A DNA stretch of 64,000 nt from Phoma sp. XZ068. Its lineage: Eukaryota > Ascomycota > Dothideomycetes > Pleosporales > Didymellaceae. The notes beneath the pieces were generated by a model. That model made no database searches, was not told the DNA's origin, and saw only the letters and a list, made by a program, of their open reading frames with translations. The stretch lies in assembly GCA_004835665.1 (NCBI GenBank), contig RBKR01000025.1, positions 496,001 through 560,000 of the forward strand. The letters are read 5' to 3'. Of the stretch, positions 22,755 through 34,000 are shown piece after piece; positions within the stretch are counted from its first letter, which is position 1; every line of letters begins with the position of its first letter. The translations under genes and the position numbers were made by a program.

Positions 22755-25024
22755 TCATTGATATGCAAATGTGTCCGTATCAGATGGGAAATAGGCCAGC
22801 CATGGCATGCCCAGTAGCGACCAGTCGGCAGTTAGGTCTTCCATCGACAAAAAGTGATCTGGCGAAGATGTAGGATGATTATTGGGTGAAAGGATATTAC
22901 CAATCGAAGGAGCGCGTAGTCTCGAGTCGTGTTCGCGGGCAGGACATGTGACATTGAAGCTCGGGTGTTGTGATGGATCAGAAATGTGAGGCTGCTCAGA
23001 GCTAGCGAGTGCGGTTTCCGATGGCAAGATATCCGGAAGAGGCTCATTGGAGGAGTCGAAAAGCGTCCACATCAATCTTTCATCAACATCTGACATCGAT
23101 ACTTGTCGCACATGTCGTATGGCTACCGCGCCGTCAAATTCTTCCTCAACGTGGTGCAATGCCGACCTGTTTCCCACTCTTGCTTGCAATTCTTCTAATG
23201 CAGCGACTCTCCTCCCAACCCTGGGCCAGATGTGAGATACGCGAGCTAAATACGCCTTGCACGTTGCCAGTTTCTGTTTTGCGGAAGAAGCGATAGAAGC
23301 ATTGGAGCTGAGGCTGTGCTCAATGTGTATGCTCGCGGCAATGCCAACAAGATACGCCAGGAAAGGGTCGAGTACGTCAAGCTCAGCGGTATCCATATCG
23401 GTCAGGCTTTTTGCAACACATGACGCATAAATAAGACTATCCTTGTGGGCTTTCTGCAGAAACGTGAAGGGAACGAGCGATCCCTGTTGTCGCGCCTGGA
23501 TGAAAATTATGAAGGGGTGGTTACTGGAATCATGATATCAGCGGACAAGCTTCAAAAAAAGAAGTGAGGACGTACACGCAACAATGGATGACCGAGTGTG
23601 TGATCTGGAGGAACATCCAGGTGTGGAAGTAGGGTTGCATATGCGGTGCACTCAGAGCACCGTCAACCGGACTAAACGATGAATAAGTGTGCGGCTCCGA
23701 AGCTGGAAATTGTCAGTGTCAATTCTCATGACTGCATAGGCACACTAACGTATCTCAAGTTCGAGCAAGTGGGTCAGAATTTTTGCTCTAGGTGAGTCGT
23801 GACGCCAGAGTGGTATCGAGTCAGCAGTCAGACTCTCGTTACTGTAACTTATGACTAGTTCCCACAAGCGAATCATCTGTATATAGAGGCTCACGATCAT
23901 GAAGTTTCGCCGCGGAGACGACTTAGAGTGTGGAGTATCATAGGCCTCACCGATTTGGCCAGGGTAACTTGGGCCACCTAAGTATACCGGAAGCTTGTAG
24001 AACTCATCTGAGATGGAGGAATTGGAAACAGTGCGGTTGATAAACATCCGATCCAGGATGAACAACGACCAAACAATTTCCTGATGCTGGCTTCTGTTGG
24101 TTTGATCTCGAGAGTCGTAGTGGGCTTTGTCCATCATACCCCGGCTCTGAGCAAGTCTTAGTCCAAGCGCCACCTGAGTTCGAGCTCGATCTGATCGACC
24201 TTCAGCGTAATCAACTTGTGCAAGTAGGCACAAGGCTTGAAAATAGGGAACATCGAAGTCAAACTGGCGGTACGCCTCAGCGAGTAGGTTCCATGCACGC
24301 TCTGATAATTTTTCAAGTAGCTGGAGTTTCTTATCCGTTGACAGTAGAGATGAATGAGTGGAGCGGCGTAAGCTCAGAGCGAGCATTGCGCTTAAGACGA
24401 CTGATGGGTAACGATGAGACAGCGGCTCCTGTAAGATAAGGTGGTCGAAGAGTGGGCATGGCTGATTGCAATGATACTTGAAGTAAAGCCGGATTCCATC
24501 AGTTACAGCATCGTTAGGTAGATCAGATATGGGCGAAATCTCGTGAAAGACACCGAGCGGTTGATTCGAGGTCGTGAGAGGACCTCGTTGAGATGGCTGG
24601 TGTCTACTAAATTCAATTGCCAGATCACAAAAAGGCAGCATTGTGTTGACACGTACCCCAAACTAGCTGCAATCAGCTCCAGTCTCGCCTCGATCGCTGT
24701 TAGACGCTCCGGAGTACGGCGTGTATTTGGTATATCATTTTGGGAGCCATTGTGGCTCTTATGCTGCACAGCACGCTCGTTGCTTCTACTTCGTGCTGAA
24801 GCACGCACAGGATCTACGTATACGCATTCCTGGTCCAAGCGAGCACAGATCGAGCATCTTGGTCGTTCTCCGGGACATCTCGATTTCTTTCGTCTGTGTC
24901 ACAGATTAGCGTGGTGTGATTGCAGGCATTGAAGTGTGTCCAGTTACCGGCAATTCTCACAAGCATGTCGCGGTCGTCGGGCAACATACGGTGAATGTCG
25001 ATTGCGACCCGCACTCTCGGCCAT
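22755..25024 (-). CDS. Zn2Cys6 transcription factor with fungal-specific TF domain
   Basis: A nuclear regulator of 688 aa in five exons: 25024-24948, 24893-24657, 24606-23750, 23702-23576 and 23523-22755. All four introns (47-54 nt) have GT-AG ends and keep frame: donors GTAACT, GTACGT, GTTAGT and GTACGT. Intron 1 splits the zinc cluster. The joined sequence gives C-x2-C-x6-C-x6-C-x2-C-x6-C beginning ACENCRRKKSRC at about residue 22. The middle-homology region follows (LYFKYHCNQPCPLFD, then YAEGRSDRARTQVALGLRLAQ). The tail after exon 4 reads HTWMFLQITHSVIHCC and NHPFIIF, typical of this family. It diverges from a FAD oxidase gene 471 bp away, which makes that gene a candidate target. Confidence 0.9.
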
Positions 25025-25495
25025 TGTAGCGGATACGAGAGATGCAGGACGTAGACGCAGTGAGGCGGATCTCCGCGTTCACAAGGCCGTGACGCATCTT
25101 GATCTAACCTGTCTTGATGGTCACGTGGACGGCCTCCGCCTCCACATCCGCTTCGACTTTGCGTGCTCCTGTTATTGCTCCATCTCCAGCTACTGGATTA
25201 ACCTTATAGCGACGGATATATAGTATTTATTGAGAATGGAAATTTCCATAGGTATCTTGTGTTGTTCTGCGATCGCGTTGCGTGTCTTTCATACCTAAGA
25301 TCTGTCGCTCTCAGACGGATTGTTAGCCGGAACTCCGCATCGAAGGGCGTTAATCCTCCGGCGAACTATGACACCAACGAATCATAACCGTCCGTCGCGG
25401 GCTCTGAAGCGGAGCACATTTGGACCGCCCTTTGTCATGTATATATTGCAGAACACCTCACCACACGCTGCACTTGCTGCTAGGTACTGGCCACC
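25025..25495. promoter_or_regulatory. Divergent promoter between Zn2Cys6 regulator and FAD oxidase
   Basis: This 471-bp region serves both flanking starts. It contains a 14-bp perfect palindrome ATGGAAATTTCCAT at 25236-25249. It also has paired CGG/CCG triplets with spacing 8 (25316-25329) and spacing 4 (25328-25337), the kind of site Zn2Cys6 dimers bind, and a TATA-like TATATATT at 25440-25447, 48 bp before the oxidase ATG. Which protein binds which site is inference. Confidence 0.5.
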
Positions 25496-26873
25496 ATGTC
25501 TTTAAACGATCGCATTGTAATTATTGGGGCCGGGATTTTCGGACTCTCGACTGCAGTGGAATTAAGCAACTTGGGGTATAAGGATATTGTTGTGCTCGAC
25601 CGCCACGTTCCACCAGCACGTTCTTCTCACCTCCTCGATCGCCTATAACTAATCCTTTCTCAGGTTCCAGATGGCTCCAGCGTTGATATTTCCCGCATAA
25701 TTCGTTTCGATTATGGGGACCCAGTCTACACTCAAATCGCCAAGGAGGCATATGTTGAATGGTCGACCCCCACATACATGTCGAACGGGATTTTCCATCC
25801 AACACCGTTCATTATGGCTTCGAGCCCGAAGAATGTGCGTGCATGTTCATGGATAGATCTCTGTATTGCCCAGCTCGCAAAACTTGGGCTGCCATACGAG
25901 CGTTTGGCCTCCGCCTCAAGTATCAAGGAATTGTTCCCAATGATCTCTGGACCTCTGATTCAGCCAGAATTGTACGGCCACTGCAATCGCTCCGCCGGCT
26001 GGGCCGATGCGGCCAAGGGAGTACTACACTTTAGAAACTTATGCATCGAGAAAGGCATTTCATTCATCTCCGGGGCGCGAGGAACAGTAACTGGTTTCGA
26101 CAAAGATGCCCAAGGGAATATCGTGGCTGTCCAGACAGTCAGCGGTTATGCCATTGAGGGCAAACACTTTGTTCTAGCGGCGGGCGCATGGTCGAACAAA
26201 TTAGTTCCTATGTACAACTCCACACTTGCTACAGGGCAAGTGGTGGGATATGTCAAGCTAACGCCTGATGAGATGCAGCGGCTGAAGGACATGCCCGTGT
26301 ACGTAGACTCTGGGACAGGGTGGTTTGTATTCCCGCCACATGAAGAAACTGGTTTTCTGAAATGCGCGGTCCATGGCTGGGGCTATACAAGGAGCAATGC
26401 TCAAGAGCTTTCCTCGCCGGTGACCGCACCGCGTGGCGAGCGCGTCGATTTTGCGCCTGCCGATGGAGTGCAGCGACTGAGGAACGGTTTGAGGGAGGTC
26501 TTCCCAGACATTGCCGAACGAGGGTTCGACCGGACTGCCGTGTGCTGGTACAACGACACCCCGACAGGAGACTTCATTATGGACTATCATCCAGACTATC
26601 CGAACTTGTTCCTTGCAACTGGAGGCAGTGGACAGTAAGCTCCCTTGAATCTCCCTTCCGACAACCGCTGATAATTTTAGTGCTTTCAAATTCCTTCCTG
26701 TGCTGGGCAAGTACACGTCCAAGGCGTTTACTCGCACTTTACCTACTGAGCTGGCACAGAAGTGGAGGTTCAGAGACGAATACAAAACTCAACAAGACGT
26801 ATTTGCAGGAGATGGAAGCCGAGCTGGACCTGAAAGGCGAGAGTTTACGACAGATGAGAAAGCCAGACTATAG
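25496..26873 (+). CDS. FAD-dependent amine/amino-acid oxidase (DAO family), peroxisomal
   Basis: It probably oxidises a secondary amine or N-substituted amino acid, such as a fructosyl amino acid, pipecolate, saccharopine or sarcosine-like substrate, and releases hydrogen peroxide. Exons 25496-25615, 25664-26634 and 26681-26873 give 427 aa. The first intron reads as GC-AG (donor GCACGT); the second is GT-AG. The FAD fold begins IIGAGIFGLSTA at residues 9-20. A second signature VPDGSSVDISR follows the first junction. Cys334 in AVCWYNDTPTGDF is at the position used for covalent flavin in monomeric sarcosine and fructosyl-amine oxidases. The protein ends ARL, a recognised PTS1 variant, so the enzyme should be peroxisomal. 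The start has a CCACCATG context. The substrate is not resolvable from sequence. Confidence 0.9.
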
Positions 26874-27217
26874 CACATTGTATATTGATAGTACGTATAG
26901 AAGGCATGCATATTTATTTCGCTAAGACTATGACTGTCAAGAATTATAGAGGTTGTTCACGATAAAAGGAGAGCGTTGTACGCAATCGAGACGCGTCAGC
27001 GCTAGAGAGGAAGGAGCTAAGTTGACTCGCGGCGCACTTGATCTGGCTCAGCACCTCTGTCGATTTTGACGTTACTCAAGCTTTTTTTCTATTCGACCTT
27101 GGTATATGTATACATCATGGAACAGGGGCTCTTCGCAATGCTATAACAAGATGGTCATCAGACTGAGCGATCTGGAGTCGACAACCTTGGACAAGCCTGT
27201 GCTACAGTTATTCCATC
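26874..27217. other. Intergenic region, nothing recognised
   Basis: This 344-bp stretch lies between the convergent 3' ends of the FAD oxidase and dioxygenase genes. I see no ORF, repeat or RNA gene. Confidence 0.5.
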
Positions 27218-28405
27218 TCAAGCAGACGCGGTAGAGGAAGGAATCGCGCCTGAAGGCGGCGAGCCGCTGGGCATAGTGCCATTCCCACCCATGGTACCGT
27301 TTCCACCGGCACCACCACCACCGACAAACCCAGAGTCGGCATTTGCAACTCCACCGCCAGCCTGGTAAGTAGCAGCTACGCTGTAATAGTCATCATCGGT
27401 GTAATCGGCAGAAGCGTTGACACCAATCTGGATCCAAGCGAACAGACCGTCAGAGATGTCGTCGCCAACGTAGATGAATTGCGGGAACGGGTCGAAATCG
27501 TTATCAGCCTGGACAATGCTCCACATGTCCTCGTCGTTGGAGGTGATAGCCTGGGTGTTTTCGTTGTATGGGGAGGTATCTTCAACCTCTGACCTCAGCT
27601 CCTCAGGCCAGAAAAGCTGACCGATGTGGGTGACGGCACCGTCTTGGGTTGTTTGGTTCTCACGAACTGTGACGTTAGACTTGGTGAGAAGATGGGTGTG
27701 AATGGCACGCCCGTCATAGTGACCAGGGAAGATTGTTTCAAAAGCCACAACGCCATCCTGGTCAGTCTCCTGAATACCTCGAAGGAAAGTGGTGTTAAGA
27801 CCACCCTGGCCTGACTCGACACCGCTGTAGTAACCGGTGGCGTTACAGTTCCAGACATCAACGAATAAGTGGGGCACAGGCTGGCAGCTGGTGACATCAA
27901 CATATTGAACCTCAAGGTACAGGTCAATACCGGCCTGATCTTCCTTGACATCCTTACGGATGAGCTCGCCGTTGACGTAGTAAGGACCGTCAGTGACTTC
28001 TGGTGCGAGGATGCACGAAGTGTTTGCCGCAAAAATGGTCGAGACGTCGGTGTTAGGGGAGTAGTCGAGAACACCGGTCTGATTGTGGTTGATAGCCTCG
28101 AATTCTTGGAGAAGAGCAAGATCACGGCGGAATTTCTTCGAGTTGCTGTTGATGCCACGCTTTTGACGAATGGCACTAAGAGCCTCCGAGCGCCTGACAT
28201 GCGATCGCTGCATGAGCGAGCGGTGTTGGAGCGAGTCCTGGCAGCTCTCGAGCGAGCGCTTGGCAGCTGCTGCGCGGAGTTGACGAGCATCGATTTGACG
28301 CTTGACGTGCGTCATGTCGTGCTTCTCGCCCGGGTGGGCAACCGCACCGCCGATGAGCGAAGATGCTGCAACGGCGCCGCTAAGCATGGAAGCGAAGTTG
28401 ACCAT
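27218..28405 (-). CDS. Secreted intradiol ring-cleavage dioxygenase-like protein
   Basis: An extracellular member of the intradiol dioxygenase (protocatechuate 3,4-dioxygenase beta-fold) family, which cleaves catechol rings between the hydroxyls using Fe(III). It has 395 aa in a single exon. A signal peptide covers about residues 1-23, ending GGAVA. Basic dipeptides near residue 35 (VKRQ) suggest a Kex2-type propeptide. The catalytic core has TDGPYYVNGE at 138-147 and GHYDGRAIHTHLL at 228-240, giving candidate Fe ligands among Tyr142/143, Tyr192/193 or Tyr230, with His236 and His238. Several N-glycosylation sequons are present. The C-terminus is Gly/Asn/Ser/Pro-rich. Secreted members are thought to attack lignin-derived or plant phenolics; the substrate here is unknown. 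Confidence 0.88.
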   Translation of the reverse strand: MVNFASMLSGAVAASSLIGGAVAHPGEKHDMTHVKRQIDARQLRAAAAKRSLESCQDSLQHRSLMQRSHVRRSEALSAIRQKRGINSNSKKFRRDLALLQEFEAINHNQTGVLDYSPNTDVSTIFAANTSCILAPEVTDGPYYVNGELIRKDVKEDQAGIDLYLEVQYVDVTSCQPVPHLFVDVWNCNATGYYSGVESGQGGLNTTFLRGIQETDQDGVVAFETIFPGHYDGRAIHTHLLTKSNVTVRENQTTQDGAVTHIGQLFWPEELRSEVEDTSPYNENTQAITSNDEDMWSIVQADNDFDPFPQFIYVGDDISDGLFAWIQIGVNASADYTDDDYYSVAATYQAGGGVANADSGFVGGGGAGGNGTMGGNGTMPSGSPPSGAIPSSTASA

Positions 28406-29094
28406 GGTAACTGTTGGTCTTACGAAGTGAATGAAGAGAGGATGGAAGTGCTAAGGTGAAGGACAAAGCCGAGTGAACTGCGTGCTTCTTAAAGTCCCAA
28501 GTCAAACCGTCTTATACTTCAATCTCGAGAGGGGACGCACAGTCTTGTCTTGCATGCTATTCAACATCGTCACTACTCATGACGCGGCAGCCACCCTTTC
28601 AGCATCTAGAAAGATGAAAAACGGCATTTCGAGCTTGTGCGCCGCGAACGCGTGTAACGACCCGCTGCTCATGGCTTGCATTCCGCGGTGGGCGTCTGGG
28701 GTGTTTCCGCCCGGCTCAACCAATCCGACAAAACATGTTTGTCTTGATGACTTGCGTGGCCATGCAATTTGTTTCCATGCATACGTACTCCTGAGGTTGT
28801 TGAAACAAGCGGACCTAGTGAAGAGGCCAGGGCGCGGGCCAACGGCATGGTTCTAGCTTCGGGTCAATGCCGAAGTGGGTAATTAGTTAGCTTCCATTGG
28901 CTCCGCTCCCTTTCACAGCCTTGCGAACACGCCTTCAATCGTCGCAAGCTTTGGAGAAGACTTCTTGGCAGTCGAGCTAGTCGTGTTGATTGTGCAAGCA
29001 GCTTCGTGGCTTGCACTCCCTAGGAAAGGTTAGGGTTAGACCAAGGGCTCACCGCCACGCGCATCGACAATTCGATGACATTTCATGTTTGCAT
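28406..29094. other. Intergenic region upstream of the dioxygenase gene
   Basis: About 690 bp. Bases next to 28406 are pyrimidine-rich on the minus strand and probably form the dioxygenase leader. An ORF at 28473-28856 has no recognisable features and I treat it as chance. Confidence 0.45.
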
Positions 29095-29576
29095 AGACTG
29101 CAAGAGAAGCTCAAGGCCTCAAAGCTCGCCTTCGAATACGACTTTGCCTCGAATGGCCTGAAGATACGCTGTGAAGTTGCTGGTGTAAGACCAAACATCA
29201 ACTCAAAGCACAGAAAGGGGGACAGTGTCAGGCTCGAAGAAATTGAATACCTTGGTGGCTCTCATCCAAACCCATATCCTACTGGATTTCCGCTAACGCA
29301 AAGCAGCTAGCAATAACGTGCATCAAGGAGGCGTTAGATCCTAGGTACAATGTCTATGCTCTGCTTGGTAGACGAAGGCTCAAACACGTTAGACTCGAAA
29401 CCTACAGCTTTGGTGTGGGAGAGGGCGCCATTATGAAATTCAAAATAACAGGAAAATCTCTACTTTCTTGTAAAGAAACTAGAGCAGACTACGACAACAG
29501 ATACTTTCGAGAGCGCCTATCTCTTAATTCTATTCAAGCTGAAACTTGCAGAGGCCAGAGAGTGTCTACGTTATGA
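29095..29576 (+). pseudogene. Degenerate coding remnant, family not recognised
   Basis: Two adjacent open stretches in different frames both look like protein. Segment 1 (about 29095-29310) ends in TAG and contains SNGLKIRCEVAGVR and SVRLEEIEYLGG. Segment 2 (29307-29576) contains YALLGRRRLKHVRLETYSFG and GAIMKFKITGKS and ends in TGA. Codon use and residue balance are coding-like, but there is no suitable ATG before segment 2. A GCTAAC branch and CAG acceptor at 29292-29306 could end an intron, yet no donor with fitting phase is obvious. A decayed gene fragment is the simplest reading. Confidence 0.4.
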
Positions 29577-29606
29577 CGGGCTGAAAGCACGAGTGTCCGA
29601 GGCGCA

Positions 29607-30687
29607 TCATGATTTCTCTAGCAACCACCTTATACCCTTCAACGTATCCTTCACGAATTTCGTACTCTCGTCAAGCTCCGGATAGTTTGTCCAGAACATA
29701 TGCCCGTAACCAGCATACAACTCAAACCTCGTCAGCACACCCGCCTCCCTCAACTTCCGATCATACAACACCGCCTCATCTCTGAGTGGATCCATGCCGC
29801 CGACCTGGAAAAAGGCTTTCGCCACGCCTGCATGTCCGTCGGGGTGGCCATACGGATCCCACAACGGGGAGTTGGTCTCGGGGCCGTAGATCGGCTCCAC
29901 ACCGCCAGGCTGCAGGCCGCCCTTGAGTACTGGGTCGTAGATGTTGCTTAGTCGGGATTCGTACAGGTGCTTGACGTGGGGCGGGACGTTTGTGTCTGGT
30001 AGAACAGCTGGAACGCACAAAAATTGGCCAGTAATGGGCGGGTCGAGTTTGTTATCACGGGAGATTAGAGCTAAAACGGCGGCGATGTTACCGCCTGCTG
30101 ATGCGCCACCGACGACGATTCCACTTTTTGGATCTGCCTTGAGGGATTCTGCGTTCGCCATGGCCCACAAGAGAGCATCGTAGCAGTCGTTAACGCCGAC
30201 GGGGAATCTGTGCTCTGGTGCGAGGCTGGACCCACGTTAGCTAACGGCATTGAGTATGAGATGAGAGATAGGTCGGCGTGTACCGATACTCGACGTTCAC
30301 ACAAACGGCACCTAGATCACGCGAGAACATCCTGCAGTTTAGATCCTCGTCCGTCAAATCCCCCATCATCCAGCCTCCCTCATGATACATCATGATCAAA
30401 GGACTACTCTTGCCTTCTGGTGGTCCTGAAACGGGCTGATATACCTTCACTTTGATGCTCGTGCCATCTCTTGTAGGTACATCATGGAGAGTTTCAGTGA
30501 CCAAGTCTGGAATTGGACCAGGGATTGGGTAAAGATTTCGCAGCTTCTGCAAATGCTCAGCACGAGAGGTACGCCAGCCTGTGATATCAGTCCCACTGAT
30601 ATCGACTGGTCGGGCGTCGAAGGCTGTTTTGTAAGTTGGGGAAATAGCGCCGGAATCGAGCACCTCTTGACGGGTAAGATGAGCCAT
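29607..30687 (-). CDS. Alpha/beta hydrolase, hormone-sensitive-lipase type
   Basis: A carboxylesterase or lipase-like enzyme of 340 aa in two exons, 30687-30284 and 30225-29607. The 58-nt intron (donor GTACAC, branch TTAGCTAAC, acceptor CCAG) restores VEYRLAPEHRFP, a family hallmark. The oxyanion motif is HEGGW at about residues 102-106, the common fungal variant of HGGGW. The nucleophile elbow is GGASAGG with Ser about 177. The acid is in GGMDPLRDEA and the histidine in GYGHMFW. No signal peptide is seen, so it is probably cytosolic. It follows the dioxygenase and oxidase genes, and an ester-hydrolysis role in the same catabolic setting is possible but unproven. A CRE octamer lies 184 bp upstream. 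Confidence 0.9.
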
Positions 30688-31018
30688 TATTTGCTAGGGT
30701 GGTGCGTGCTGAAGCAGTGGTAGGTTTGTAAGGACTAGAAGGGTTTTGGTGGAGAGCAACTAAGGTTCCAAAGGTCGACCAATGACTCAAATATTGAGAA
30801 AAGGCAGGTGAGATGCAGAGTAAGCGCCAAGTTCGGTTGATGCTAACGCCAACACCAATACGCATGGATATGACGTCAGACTGCAGATGCGTGGTATTGG
30901 TGGTCAAGAGAGCTAATGTTAGCTCCCAAGCGGCTGGATAGACGAAAGATAGCATCAATTTGTGAAGGAGTGTATTTAGTATCATCAATCTCATTAGGCG
31001 TTCCGAGGAAACTCGAAA
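30688..31018. promoter_or_regulatory. Upstream region of the hydrolase, with CRE
   Basis: This 331-bp region separates the hydrolase start from the 3' end of the next minus-strand gene. It contains a perfect TGACGTCA at 30871-30878. An ORF at 30587-30994 on the minus strand overlaps the hydrolase in another frame and is not credible. Confidence 0.4.
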
Positions 31019-34000
31019 CTACGTAACTATTGGCAAAGTCCATTGCTCAAGCAACACATCGACAATATCTCGTGAACCACTTCCATCTGTAGCCAAAGGC
31101 ATGTCATCAATCAGACTAAACCAATCCTTCTCGGATGTTCCTTCAATAGCCAATGGATCCCCTCCCGGTAGAGTATCAGCCTGGACCTTTCTCTTTTTGC
31201 TTGCATATTGAGGCCCCACCGCTTCAGTGGATATATCGCTGTCTAATGAGTATGATGAAAACTCAAATCCTCGATCAACGCCTACTTCATGGTCTTTACG
31301 CTTGCGCCGACCTTTGACTGACGATGTGGAGGATGTGTCTGACTGGATCGACTCGCGGGGTAGTAGGCCCACCGGCGAATGACCATCTCCGCGACTTAGT
31401 GCATCCAAAATTTGGGAACTCGAGATCGTATGCAGCACTTCCGTAGTACTGATCCCGCGATCTCGCTCATACGTTTGAATCACGGCACTATCTGCATTAT
31501 CCCTCCGCGATAGACCCGGGTCGGACCGAGGCCGAGGAAGCGGAGACTCCCATGAAGGGCTCTCTTCAATAAACGCACGGGTTCCGTTACGTATGATCCA
31601 TTTATGCCTTCTCGTTGTTGGGAAATACGAATCATCCCAGCTTGACCAGTCTTCTTCACTCTTTTCTCTCTCTGCTTTACTGGTAGGTGAGAGGGGAGCG
31701 CTTGCGGGACACTGTGGCGCTGGTCCTGCCACGGCAGCTCTGCTTGCATTCGATTTGTTCTCGCTACCATCCCAAACTGGGCTACGCTCCCAATGCTTTC
31801 TCTCTTCTTCCTCATTCGTCGGTCTGGATCGCTGTGATAATGTAGGCTCGCGAGGAGCAACGTGGTAGGTGCGGTCCATTGAGACCAACGGTCGGCGTGA
31901 CCTGTGGCGCAAACTACGCTCTGTAGCCTTTAAGAGACCACTGACCTCAATGTGACCAGGTGGAATCTCAACCTGAAAGGGCTTTCCACCTTCTTCTTTA
32001 GTAGAAAATACCTTAGACTCTTTCCTGTAAACATAGAGGGTAACATCTTGAGCGAAGCGGTGTCCGAGTTCACATAGTTGCCTATGGCTGCGGTGAATCT
32101 CGTACGGATTGTGGCAGTCTGCACACTTACGAGCGTGTGCCTCGAATTTGTTCAACGCCCGGCTTTCGGAGCTGGTCAGGGGACGAATATGTTCATGCTG
32201 AGCCACTTCAGAAGTTTCTCCTTTAGCTCTCCTCGCCCTGTCTGAAAGCGACGGCAAGTTCATTTCAACATCTGAGCCGTCGACTTCCTTAGGGGTTGGG
32301 ACAGTCCCTGTTGGAGAAAGCGGAGCGGGCGGAGACGGAAGTGTTCTCTCCGTAAACCCGATTTCCGCCCCTTCCGCAGGAACAGCTGGCCCAGCATCCG
32401 AGTTTCCTCCTGGAATTTGTGAATCCAATTTTGATACAACTGCATCTGAATCTGGTGCTGTGGCAAAGCTGAAAGGATTCCGGCCAACCAGGTCATAATC
32501 GAAGGGTTCAGTGGTTGCCCTGGCTTCCTCACTAAGAGCAGGAACAACCTCCTCTTTCGCAACGTCTGGCTTGATTGCAGCTAAAACGATGGAAGGTTCT
32601 GTGTTGAAGAAGATTTCTCGATTCGGTGAAGCACGACCTTGCGGATCAGATGCTCCCGATCCAGTGTGACCATCTCCACGATCCGTTGCTGATACTTCAG
32701 CGTGGGACTCTCTTTTTAGCGCGCTCTCTTCGTCTAGCCGCGATGGAGGCTTATCAAGAGTCCTGTCACGGTACATTGTATTGTCACGCCGCTCGCGGTA
32801 ACGCCGCCGGCGGGACAACCGCTCTGATTCGTCGGGTTCATTTCGTATCTCTCGCACTCTGCTATTCCTTCGGCGACTTTTCACAGACATTTCCTCGGCG
32901 TCCTGCCTTGCTAGACTGGCACTGGGCACAGCCCTTTGATCCTCTCTGACGGTGCCCCTTTCAAGGCGGGATGTATCCTCTCCACGAGAATTGTGGTTCG
33001 AGATGACCAATTCATTCATGCCGTTTTCTCCAGGGTCAAGCTGCAATTTTCGACCTCCGTCCAGTGTGATAGTGGTCGGGGATTCATTCCCAATTCGAAG
33101 ACGAATCTCGTTACTGGAAGTTTCACTGCCCTTGTTGCGAGAAGTTTCGGCTTCAGAGGCCTTACCAGCGGTGCGCGAATATCTGCTCTCGGCAATATCT
33201 AAACTGGTTTTAGGCGATCTGCGTCGTTCGCGCTCGTCGTATCGGTCATAAAGCCTGTCTCGCTCGTCGTACTCTCTACGGATATGCCTCTTCCGCTCCC
33301 TCTCTTTTGCCTTGCTTGATGCTGCAGCAATGCCAGCAGTAGCTGCCATACCAGCGATAGCACCAGCGGTCACAGGTACGGCTATGCTGTCACGGTTGTT
33401 GTTGTCTTGCATGCTGGTGTGACGATCTGTTTCACGGTATCTGTCTCGGCCTCTGCGGAGAAACTGACGTGGTTCATCTTCCTCAAGGCCATTAAAGAAA
33501 CATCGGTCGTTTCGCTCGTAGCTGTCACCTGGCCAGACACTCGAAGGTCGTTCGGGGCTTCGCTGGACGTACTCATCTTGCGACTGGTGGTGTCCCTTGA
33601 AGGTCTTATCATAAGCTTGAGAAGTCTCCCAACGAGACGACCTAGCACTCTCCTCAATCACAAGGGTTCGCGAATGGTCATATGTAGACTGCAACCTGGC
33701 GGAGGGTAATAGCGGCTGTCTGACCGCCGATGTACGGCTATCGGCTCGAGTATCATCATTGCGGTCGTCAACGCGAGAGCGGGGGTACCGTGCTGATATC
33801 ACGACTCTCTGCGACCTTGGTCTTGGTGTTGGATCCGGCACTATTGTTTGTCGTAGACGCGGGCGTCTTTCGGGAAGATCAGAGATTTGAGCAATGCGGC
33901 GCGATTGAGTGGGTTTATAACGTCCATCTACCGCAGTGTCTGACTCATACTCAGATGACGATGAATCAGTAGACATACCCAGTTTGTACGATTTTGGGTT

